From Salipiger thiooxidans (GTDB lineage Bacteria > Pseudomonadota > Alphaproteobacteria > Rhodobacterales > Rhodobacteraceae), in the NCBI RefSeq assembly GCF_900102075.1, contig NZ_FNAV01000002.1:310001-374000 (forward strand): 64,000 bases of DNA, written 5' to 3'. The stretch's first letter is position 1. Every line of letters begins with the position of its first letter. The notes under the pieces are model-generated. The model saw only the letters and a program-made list of their open reading frames with translations. It was not told where the DNA came from and searched no databases. The translations under genes and the position numbers were made by a program. This document shows positions 57,735 to 64,000 of the stretch, one piece after another.

Positions 57735-59534
57735 GTGGCCATGACAACAAAAGCAGGCGTCATCAGCTCGGAGCGCGAAACATTCGAAACAAACCTCGCG
57801 AAGATCGAGGCGCTTTCACAGCGCCTGATCGAGGCGCTGGCGCACCGGAAACCCATCAACCAGGCGCTGCACGGCCCCGACCCCCTACTCTATGCAGAGG
57901 CGGCGCAGGCGTACTGGCAGGAATGGCTGAAGAACCCGGCGAAAGTCTTCGAGCAGCAGGTGGGGTATTGGGGCAAGTCCCTGAACCACTTCATGGAAGC
58001 GCAGCAGGCGCTGGCCGAGGGCAAGCTCGCCCCGCCCGCCGACACCGGGCCCACCGACAAGCGCTTCGGCAACCCGCTCTGGGACAGCCACCCCTATTTC
58101 AACTTCATCAAGCAGCAGTATCTCATCAACTCCGAGGCGATCCGCGACGCGGTCGACCAGATCGAGGAGATGGATCCCAAGGAAAAGCACCGCCTGCGGT
58201 ATTTCGCCCAGCAGATCACCGACATGATGGCGCCGACGAACTTCTTCGCGACCAACCCCGACGCGCTGCAGAAGGCGGTCGCGACCGAGGGCGAGAGCCT
58301 CGTGAAGGGGCTCGAGAATCTGGTCGCGGATCTCGAGGCCAACAACGGCGAGCTGGTGGTCCGACTCGTGGACGAAGAGGCCTTCGAGGTCGGCGGCAAC
58401 ATCGCCACCGCCGAGGGCAAGGTGGTCTGGCGCAACCGGATGATGGAGCTCATCCAGTACTCCCCCACCACCGAGCAGGTGCACGAGACCCCGATGGTGG
58501 TCTTCCCGCCGTGGATCAACAAGTTCTACATTCTCGACCTCAAGCCGCAGAACAGCCTGATCCGCTACATCGTCGACCAGGGCTACACGCTCTTCGTGGT
58601 GAGCTGGGTCAACGCCGACGAGAGCTACCGCGACGTCGGGCTCGAGGACTACATCGAGGACGGCTACCTCACCGCCATGCGCGTCGTGCGCGAGATCTGC
58701 GGCACCGAGCAGGTCAACGTCACCGGCTACTGCATCGCCGGCACCACGCTGGCGCTGACCCTGTCGCTCCTGAAGAAGCGCGGCGACAAGCAGGTGAAGT
58801 CGGCGACCTTCTTCACCGCGCTCACCGACTTCAGCGACCAGGGCGAGTTCGTGCCGTTCCTGCAGAACGACTTCGTGGACGGCATCGAGAAGGAGATCGA
58901 GGCCAGCGGTATCCTCAAGAGCTTCATCATGTCGCGCACCTTCTCGTTCCTGCGCTCGACCGACCTGATCTACACGCCCGCGATCCGCTCCTACATGATG
59001 GGCGAGACCCCGCCCGCCTTCGACCTGCTCTACTGGAACGGCGACGGCGCCAACCTGCCCGGACGGATGACCATCCAGTACCTGCGCGGCCTGTGCCAGA
59101 AGAACGAGTTCGCCGAGGGCCGCTTCGAGCTCATGGGCGAGACGCTCGACCTGCGCGACGTCGACGTGCCGCTGATCTCGATCACCGCCGAGACCGACCA
59201 CATCGCCGCGTGGAAGGACTGCTACCGCGGCGTGCAGAAGATGGGCTCGCGCTCCAAGACCTTCGTGCTGTCGGAATCCGGCCATATCGCCGGCATCGTC
59301 AATCCGCCCAGCAAGAAGAAGTACGGCCATTACCTGAACCCCGATCTCAAGCTCTCGGCGGACGAGTGGCAGGACAGCGCGGACTACCACGAAGGCTCGT
59401 GGTGGCCGTTCTGGGAAGCGTGGCTGCGCAAGCGTTCCGGGAAAAAGGTCCCGGCAAGACAACCCGGCGATTCGGAGCATCCGCCTCTTTGCGCGGCACC
59501 CGGGACCTATGTACGCGTGAAAGCGAACCAGTAA
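57735..59534 (+). CDS. phaC: Class I polyhydroxyalkanoate synthase
   Basis: A 599-residue polymerase that links 3-hydroxyacyl-CoA units at the granule surface. The lipase-like box is GYCIAG (331-336) with Cys333. Asp488 in AETDHIAAW and His517 in SESGHIAGIVNPP complete the triad. The N-terminal PhaC_N domain (about 80-260) includes WDSHPYFNFIKQQYL. The length matches class I single-subunit enzymes. GTG 57735 and ATG 57741 are both reachable from GGGGGG; the difference is two residues. It heads phaC-phaP-phasin. Confidence 0.96.
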   Translation: MAMTTKAGVISSERETFETNLAKIEALSQRLIEALAHRKPINQALHGPDPLLYAEAAQAYWQEWLKNPAKVFEQQVGYWGKSLNHFMEAQQALAEGKLAPPADTGPTDKRFGNPLWDSHPYFNFIKQQYLINSEAIRDAVDQIEEMDPKEKHRLRYFAQQITDMMAPTNFFATNPDALQKAVATEGESLVKGLENLVADLEANNGELVVRLVDEEAFEVGGNIATAEGKVVWRNRMMELIQYSPTTEQVHETPMVVFPPWINKFYILDLKPQNSLIRYIVDQGYTLFVVSWVNADESYRDVGLEDYIEDGYLTAMRVVREICGTEQVNVTGYCIAGTTLALTLSLLKKRGDKQVKSATFFTALTDFSDQGEFVPFLQNDFVDGIEKEIEASGILKSFIMSRTFSFLRSTDLIYTPAIRSYMMGETPPAFDLLYWNGDGANLPGRMTIQYLRGLCQKNEFAEGRFELMGETLDLRDVDVPLISITAETDHIAAWKDCYRGVQKMGSRSKTFVLSESGHIAGIVNPPSKKKYGHYLNPDLKLSADEWQDSADYHEGSWWPFWEAWLRKRSGKKVPARQPGDSEHPPLCAAPGTYVRVKANQ

Positions 59535-59557
59535 ATTCAGGCAATTGCACAATAATG

Positions 59558-59606
59558 CTGCACCGCAGAAATTTCCCTTGAAATGCTGCGCTGCAGCATT
59601 CATATT
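59558..59606 (+). promoter_or_regulatory. phaP promoter with two PhaR-type boxes
   Basis: TTGAAA (59578-59583) and CATATT (59601-59606) are 17 bases apart. The whole spacer is the near-palindrome TGCTGCGCTGCAGCA with CTGC-GCT-GCAG at 59586-59596. A second box, CTGC-ACC-GCAG, is at 59558-59568. Bound PhaR would block the promoter directly. It starts 24 bases after the phaC stop. Confidence 0.75.
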
Positions 59607-59666
59607 GGTGTCAGCCGATGAATGCGGGGGTGGGCCCCCGAGGCAGACACAGACAGGAATTTAGCA

Positions 59667-60113
59667 ATGGCCGCCAAGACCCAAGATATCACCGCGATGA
59701 TGAAAGACATGATGGGCGCGTTCCCCGTCGACACCAAAGCGATGGACGAAGCCTTCAAGACCACCGCGACCCTGAACGAAAAGCTCTCGGCCGTGGCTCT
59801 GGAAGCCGCCGAGAAGTCGACCGAGATCTCCGCCAAATGGGCCAAGGACACCCTCGCCAAGCTGGCTGACATGTCCAAGGTCAAGAAAGAGCCGGCCGAC
59901 TACGCCAAGGCGATGACCGATTTCGCGTCGGCCCAGTCCGAAGTTGCCGCCGAGAACATGGCCGCCTTCGCCGAGATCGCCAAGAAGGTCCAGATGGACA
60001 CCGTGGAACTGATGATGGCCGCTGGCAAGGACTTCACCGAAGACGCCACCGCCGCCGTCAAGAAGGCCACCGACGATATGTCCGCGGCCGCCAAGAAGGC
60101 GACCACGAAGTAA
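59667..60113 (+). CDS. phaP: Phasin (granule-associated protein)
   Basis: A 148-residue, almost entirely helical protein that coats polyhydroxyalkanoate granules. It has the TIGR01841/Phasin_2 pattern: a short leader AAKTQDITAMMKDMMGAFPV, then Ala/Lys/Glu-rich amphipathic helices (EKLSAVALEAAEKSTEISAKWAKDTL; PADYAKAMTDFASAQSEVAAENMAAFAEIAKK). It ends in a short basic AAAKKATTK tail. ATG 59667 follows AGGAA. It has its own PhaR-box promoter and ends at a strong T-run terminator. Confidence 0.93.
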   Translation: MAAKTQDITAMMKDMMGAFPVDTKAMDEAFKTTATLNEKLSAVALEAAEKSTEISAKWAKDTLAKLADMSKVKKEPADYAKAMTDFASAQSEVAAENMAAFAEIAKKVQMDTVELMMAAGKDFTEDATAAVKKATDDMSAAAKKATTK

Positions 60114-60196
60114 GACCCTTTCCCGGCGCCTTTCGTTTGTGGGCGCCGGAACTCGGATTGCGCCCCCTCTCCTCCCAACAAAAGGCGCAATTACGT

Positions 60197-60229
60197 GGGG
60201 CGGGTTCCATTCCGAACCCGCCCCTTTTT
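60197..60229 (+). terminator. Rho-independent terminator after phaP
   Basis: GGGGCGGGTTC (60197-60207) pairs perfectly with GAACCCGCCCC (60214-60224) around CATTCC, followed by TTTTT (60225-60229). A textbook terminator about 83 bases after the phaP stop. Confidence 0.9.
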
Positions 60230-60321
60230 CATGTCCCTCGAAGCAGGGTCGACCGGTTCTCGCGGCGGTGGCGAAGACTCGCGCGTCGCGTGAACTTTTT
60301 CTGAATTCGCGCTGTCAAGCC

Positions 60322-60350
60322 TTGCATTGCTGCACTGCAGCATCAATATG
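60322..60350 (+). promoter_or_regulatory. Second phasin promoter with PhaR-type box
   Basis: TTGCAT (60322-60327) and AATATG (60345-60350) are 17 bases apart. The spacer is TGCTGCACTGCAGCATC with CTGC-ACT-GCAG at 60330-60340. The layout copies the phaP promoter exactly. The 13 bases GCTGCACTGCAGC also occur at 6353-6365. Confidence 0.75.
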
Positions 60351-60404
60351 GCGACAGCGTAGGCCTAGGCGGAGCATCCGCCGTAATCCCAAGGGAGTGA
60401 GCAA

Positions 60405-60983
60405 ATGGCAACCACGCAAGACTTCACCGATACCCTCAAAGACATGATGGGCGCCTGGCAGATGGATCAGGCCAAGTTCGAAGAGGCCTGGAAGTCCTCC
60501 ACCGGCTTCGGCGAAAAGGCCTCGGGCATCGCGCTCGACGCCGCTGGCAAGACCACCGACATCTCGGTCGGCTGGACCATGGAAACGCTGGGCCGCATGG
60601 GCGACCTCGCCAAGGCGCGCACCGCGCCGACCGACTACGCGCAGGCGATGAGCGATTTCGCCACCGCGCAGATGGAAAGCGCCAAGGCCCACATGACCGC
60701 CCTCGGCGACGTGGCCAAGGAAGCGCAAAGCGAGACCATGTCGCTCATGATGTCGCTGGGCAAGGACATGGCCGACGACGCCACCGCCGCCGCGACCACG
60801 ACGGCCAAGGCGACCGAGAAGGCCGCCGAAAAGGCGACCACCGCGGCCACCAGCGCGGCACGCACCACCACGCGCCGCACCACCGCTGCCGCCAAGAAGA
60901 CCGCCGCCGAGACCGCAGAGGTCGCGGAGACCGTCGAGGTAGCCGCCAAGGACGCCGCCCCCACCGACACCACCAAGAGCTGA
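60405..60983 (+). CDS. Second phasin with basic Ala/Thr/Lys tail
   Basis: A 192-residue phasin-like protein. The N-terminal 120 residues parallel phaP: ATTQDFTDTLKDMMGAWQM, EKASGIALDAAGKTTDISVGWTMETL, then TDYAQAMSDFATAQMESAKAHMTAL. From about residue 125 the chain becomes a low-complexity tail: TTAKATEKAAEKATTAATSAARTTTRRTTAAAKK, then an acidic AETAEVAETVEVAAKD. The basic block resembles the histone-like tails of PhaF/PhaM-type phasins that bind DNA and help share granules between daughter cells. That function is inference. It occupies the place where related genomes often carry phaR. Confidence 0.88.
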   Translation: MATTQDFTDTLKDMMGAWQMDQAKFEEAWKSSTGFGEKASGIALDAAGKTTDISVGWTMETLGRMGDLAKARTAPTDYAQAMSDFATAQMESAKAHMTALGDVAKEAQSETMSLMMSLGKDMADDATAAATTTAKATEKAAEKATTAATSAARTTTRRTTAAAKKTAAETAEVAETVEVAAKDAAPTDTTKS

Positions 60984-61022
60984 TCTCTCGGCGCTCGGGG
61001 GGACCCGTCCCCGGACATGAAA

Positions 61023-61047
61023 AAACGCGGCCCACCGGGCCGCGTTT
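61023..61047. terminator. Bidirectional terminator between the phasin and scoB
   Basis: AAACGCGGCCC (61023-61033) pairs perfectly with GGGCCGCGTTT (61037-61047) around ACC. A-rich and T-rich flanks make it work on both strands. It lies 40 bases after the phasin stop. Confidence 0.85.
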
Positions 61048-61095
61048 GCGTTTTCAGGGGTCAGAGCCGGGCTTTCTGTGCCCGACCCCTGCCCG

Positions 61096-61722
61096 TCAGT
61101 TGACGAGGGTCGCATCGGTGGCGGCGCGGAATTCTTCCTCGGTCACGCCATCGGCCAGCTCGACCAGCTTCAGCCCGCCCTCGACCACGTCCAGCACGCC
61201 GAGATTGGTGATGATGCGGTCGACCACGCCCTTGCCGGTCAGCGGCAGGGTGCATTCCTTCAGCACCTTGCTCTCGCCGTGCTTGTTGGCGTGATCCATG
61301 ACCACGATGACCTTGCCGACACCGGCCACGAGGTCCATCGCGCCGCCCATGCCCTTGACCAGCTTGCCCGGGATCATCCAGTTCGCGAGGTCACCGTTCT
61401 CGGCCACTTCCATGGCGCCGAGGATCGCCGCCGCGATCTTGCCGCCGCGGATCATGCCGAAGCTCATGGCGCTGTCGAAATAGGCCGTGCGGCGCAGCTC
61501 GGTGATGGTCTGCTTGCCGGCGTTGATCAGGTCGGGGTCCTCGTCGCCCTCGAAGGGGAACGGGCCCATGCCCAGCATGCCGTTCTCGGACTGCAGCGTG
61601 ATGTCCTTGTCACCCACGTAGTTGGCGACCAGCGTCGGAATGCCGATGCCGAGGTTCACGTACATGCCGTCTTCGAGTTCCTGCGCCGCCCGTGCGGCCA
61701 TCTGATTGCGATCCCAGGGCAT
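61096..61722 (-). CDS. scoB: 3-oxoacid (succinyl-CoA:acetoacetate) CoA-transferase subunit B
   Basis: A 208-residue beta subunit. The catalytic Glu is in [12 protein letters not shown] (about 43-54). Other family stretches are [37 protein letters not shown] and [19 protein letters not shown]. The start ATG shares one base with the scoA stop (TGATG), so the subunits are made together. It activates acetoacetate, fitting the neighbouring polyhydroxybutyrate breakdown genes. A 3-oxoadipate CoA-transferase is the alternative, but no aromatic pathway gene is near. Confidence 0.93.
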   Translation of the reverse strand: MPWDRNQMAARAAQELEDGMYVNLGIGIPTLVANYVGDKDITLQSENGMLGMGPFPFEGDEDPDLINAGKQTITELRRTAYFDSAMSFGMIRGGKIAAAILGAMEVAENGDLANWMIPGKLVKGMGGAMDLVAGVGKVIVVMDHANKHGESKVLKECTLPLTGKGVVDRIITNLGVLDVVEGGLKLVELADGVTEEEFRAATDATLVN

Positions 61723-62426
61723 CAGGCTTCCTCCCGCTTGCGCACGGTGCGCTGTTCGATCCGCTTCTCGTGCTCGCCCTTGATGATGCGGTGCACGTAG
61801 ATCCCCGGCAGGTGGATGTGATCGGGGTCCAGTTCACCGGGCTCGACGATCTCTTCCACTTCCATCACGCAGAGCTTGCCGCACATCGCGGCAGGCGGAT
61901 TGAAGTTGCGGGCGGTCTTGCGGAAGATGCAGTTGCCGGTCGTGTCGGCCTTCCACGCCTTGACGATGGAGAGATCCGCAAAGATGCCCTCCTCGAGGAT
62001 GTAGTCCTGGCCACCCCAGTTCTTCACGTCCTTGCCCTCGGCGATCACGGTGCCGACACCGGTCTTGGTGTAGAAGCCGGGAATGCCGCTGCCGCCGGCG
62101 CGCATGCGCTCGGCCAGCGTGCCCTGCGGGTTGAACTCGAGCTCGAGCTCGCCGCTCAGGTACTGGCGCATGAACTCGGCGTTCTCGCCCACGTAGGACG
62201 ACATCATCTTCTTGATCTGCTTGGTGTCCAGCAGCTTGCCGAGGCCGAAGCCGTCGACGCCACAGTTGTTGGACGCGATGGTCAGATCCTTGACGCCGCT
62301 CTCGACGATGGCGTCGATCAGCAGCTCGGGAATGCCGCAGAGACCGAACCCGCCCGCCGCGATCAGCATTCCGTCATGCAGCACCCCGTCGAGGGCCTCC
62401 GCCGCGGAACCGTAGACTTTCTTCAT
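61722..62426 (-). CDS. scoA: 3-oxoacid CoA-transferase subunit A
   Basis: A 234-residue alpha subunit. Motifs are [22 protein letters not shown] (about 19-40), [53 protein letters not shown] and [26 protein letters not shown]. It is the first gene of a two-gene operon with scoB. Acetoacetate activation by this enzyme links depolymerised 3-hydroxybutyrate to central metabolism. Confidence 0.95.
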   Translation of the reverse strand: MKKVYGSAAEALDGVLHDGMLIAAGGFGLCGIPELLIDAIVESGVKDLTIASNNCGVDGFGLGKLLDTKQIKKMMSSYVGENAEFMRQYLSGELELEFNPQGTLAERMRAGGSGIPGFYTKTGVGTVIAEGKDVKNWGGQDYILEEGIFADLSIVKAWKADTTGNCIFRKTARNFNPPAAMCGKLCVMEVEEIVEPGELDPDHIHLPGIYVHRIIKGEHEKRIEQRTVRKREEA

Positions 62427-62529
62427 GGATATCTCCCCTCCTGAAGCTGTTGCCTGAGGTTGTGCCGCGCCGCAGAGTAAGAGTCAACGAAGCCGGGCGG
62501 GGACTTGCCGGGCGCCGCGCCGGGCGGGC

Positions 62530-63090
62530 TCAGATCACCCGGACCTGCGTGCCGATGGGGCAGAGCTGGTAGAGTTCGGCGATCTTTTCGTTGTAGAGCC
62601 CGATGCACCCGTCGGACGACCGGCGCCCGATCTTCCGGGTGTCGTGGGTGCCGTGGATGATGTAGGCGGGCCAGCCGAGATACATCGCGTGGGTGCCGAG
62701 CGGGTTGTCCGGGCCCGGAGGAATCGGCTTCCAGTCGGGGTAGCGCTCCATCTGGCTGGCGGTCGGCGTCCACGACGGCCCCACCACCTTGCGCACGATC
62801 TCGGTATAGCCGCGCTTGGTCAGCTCGTCGGTCTTGGGCACCGAGGTCGGATAGACCCGGTAGTCGCTGCCGTCGGCGGACCAGAAGTGCAGCGCACGCG
62901 ACGAGGTGTCGGCGACGATGCTGGCCTTGCCCAGGGTGTCGAAGTGGTCGCGCCAGTCCTGCATGGTGAAGCTGGAAATGTTGTGGCGCAGGATGCCCTG
63001 AGCGCGGGCCCGGGCGGGCACCAGCGGCAGGATCAGCGCAGCGCCGGCGGCGGCCAGCAGCGAACGGCGGGAGATGGGCAGATCGGACAT
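62530..63090 (-). CDS. L,D-transpeptidase with Tat signal
   Basis: A 186-residue YkuD-domain enzyme. ATG 63090 gives MSDLPISRRSLLAAAGAALI, a twin-arginine signal peptide ending at ARA-QG. The active site is IIHGTHDTRKIGRRSSDGCIGLYN, with His146 and the nucleophile Cys162. The Arg that follows Cys-Ile in many family members is Gly here. Such enzymes make 3-3 crosslinks in peptidoglycan or attach or release envelope proteins. It is monocistronic, 103 bases before scoA. Confidence 0.93.
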   Translation of the reverse strand: MSDLPISRRSLLAAAGAALILPLVPARARAQGILRHNISSFTMQDWRDHFDTLGKASIVADTSSRALHFWSADGSDYRVYPTSVPKTDELTKRGYTEIVRKVVGPSWTPTASQMERYPDWKPIPPGPDNPLGTHAMYLGWPAYIIHGTHDTRKIGRRSSDGCIGLYNEKIAELYQLCPIGTQVRVI

Positions 63091-63297
63091 GCGCGGAACC
63101 TCTGGCTGTTTCGGGGGCTGTTTCAGGATGCTCCCGACCACATGGCGCGCAAGCCGCGGCTCTTCCAATCACATATCGGTGTTGGAAGGTCACGGGATAC
63201 CGCGTCGGCGCCTTTCGGCCCGGTTCTGCGCTGCGGGCCTGCGCCTGCCCGTTCCGGCGCGGCGCATCGGAGGCGCCGTGCCGGAACGGGCCGGGGA

Positions 63298-64000
63298 TCA
63301 GGCGTCCCCGGCGTCGCCGTCCTTCTTGGCGGCGGCCTTCTTCGGCGCGGCCTTCTTCGGCGCGGCCTTCTTGGTGGTGGTCCTCTTGGCGGTGGTCTTC
63401 TTTGCCGCCGTCTTGGCAGGTGCCTTCTTGGCCCCGGTCTTCTTGCCGCCGCCCTTCTTGGCCTGCTTCTCGGCGATCAGCGCCAGCGCCGTCTCAAGCG
63501 TCACGTCCGCGGGCTCGGTATCCTTGGGCAGGGTCGCGTTGACCTTCTCCCACTTCACGTAGGGCCCGTAACGCCCTTCGTAGACGGCGATCTTGCCGCC
63601 GTCGGGGTGCTCGCCCAGATCCTTGAGCGTCTTGGCGGCGCCACCCCGGCCACGGCCCGGGTTCGCCCGCTTCTCGGCCAGCAGTTCCACCGCGTGGTTC
63701 ATGCCGATCTCGAAGACCTCCTGGAACTCCTTGAGGTTCACGTAGACCGGTTTCTCCTCGTCGGGGAGCTGGTGCATGATGAACGGACCGAAGCGTCCGA
63801 GGTTGGACTTCACCTCGCCCCCTTCCGGGTGCATCCCAACCACGCGCGGCAGGGTCAGCAGCGTCACCGCCTTCTCGAGCGTCATGTCATCGGGCGACCA
63901 GCCCGGCAGGAACGCCCCGCCCTTCTTGGGCAGCGAGGCGCGCGGGGGCTTCTTGTTCTCGGGCGTGGGCTCGCCGCGCTGGACATAGGGGCCGAAGCGG
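63298..64000 (-). CDS. topA: DNA topoisomerase I, C-terminal part
   Basis: The gene runs off the window edge; about 233 C-terminal residues are visible. They contain repeated bacterial topoisomerase C-terminal modules, each with an F/Y-G-P-Y/F core: RFGPYVQRGEP at the edge, LGRFGPFIMHQL, and YEGRYGPYVKWEKV. A Lys/Ala-rich tail of about 50 residues follows (AKKAPAKTAAKKTTAKRTTTKKAAPKKAAPKKAAAKK), as in other alphaproteobacterial TopA proteins. The tail is encoded by 15-18-base tandem repeats (63330-63415). The catalytic domains lie outside the window. Confidence 0.95.
   Translation of the reverse strand, partial: RFGPYVQRGEPTPENKKPPRASLPKKGGAFLPGWSPDDMTLEKAVTLLTLPRVVGMHPEGGEVKSNLGRFGPFIMHQLPDEEKPVYVNLKEFQEVFEIGMNHAVELLAEKRANPGRGRGGAAKTLKDLGEHPDGGKIAVYEGRYGPYVKWEKVNATLPKDTEPADVTLETALALIAEKQAKKGGGKKTGAKKAPAKTAAKKTTAKRTTTKKAAPKKAAPKKAAAKKDGDAGDA

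Overview
This window is G+C-rich DNA (roughly two thirds G+C by eye) from an alphaproteobacterial chromosome, most likely a marine Rhodobacteraceae/Roseobacteraceae member of the Salipiger/Yangia kind. That placement rests on gene content and style: an NDUFS4-type complex I accessory subunit, DUF1178 and DUF2065 proteins, the order rpiA-gor-hflK-hflC-DUF2065, the phaZ/phaC/phasin locus, and many TTG, GTG and possibly CTG starts. Genus level is inference. I see no tRNA, rRNA, CRISPR array, transposase or phage gene. The window cuts a gene at each end (a periplasmic binding protein at 1, topA at 64000).

Layout. 1-6312: a large unknown membrane protein, a 38-residue exported peptide, a class I glutamine amidotransferase, a small HTH/membrane-protein operon with its own operator pair, and an SLC13-type anion permease with TrkA-C domains. 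6560-10385: a YmdB-type phosphoesterase, a ferredoxin and an FG-GAP protein, a peptidoglycan-binding lipoprotein and an unknown protein. 10475-18712: a Do protease, a globin-coupled chemotaxis transducer, DUF2065-HflC-HflK, glutathione reductase and RpiA. 18910-21729: SdaA and a RhlE-like helicase.

22110-35022 is the main accessory region. It has two divergent arms on either side of a GntR/FCD regulator and a palindromic operator. One arm holds a class II aldolase, a complete peptide-type ABC importer, a 2-hydroxyacid dehydrogenase and an amidase. The other holds a histone-deacetylase-fold amidohydrolase, an M20 deacylase and a class III aminotransferase. Together they look like uptake and stepwise deacylation/deamination of an N-acylated or amide compound; the substrate is unknown.

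35135-49571 is mostly housekeeping: nagA, the NDUFS4-like gene, uvrB, two small lipoproteins, a serine hydrolase, an HNH endonuclease, waaA, a NUDIX protein, lysC, ptsP and an EcsC-family protein. 49624-56076 holds a GNAT enzyme, a flavin reductase, a SulP transporter, a TSUP permease pseudogene broken by one amber codon, and mtnP and apt separated by a low-G+C orphan gene and a LysE exporter. 56316-60983 is the polyhydroxyalkanoate locus: phaZ, divergent phaC and two phasins. Each phasin gene has a PhaR-type CTGC-N3-GCAG box inside its promoter spacer, but phaR itself is not next to them. The same 13-base box also lies in the promoter region of the SLC13 permease, about 54 kb away. 61096-64000 has scoA/scoB, an L,D-transpeptidase and the 3' part of topA.
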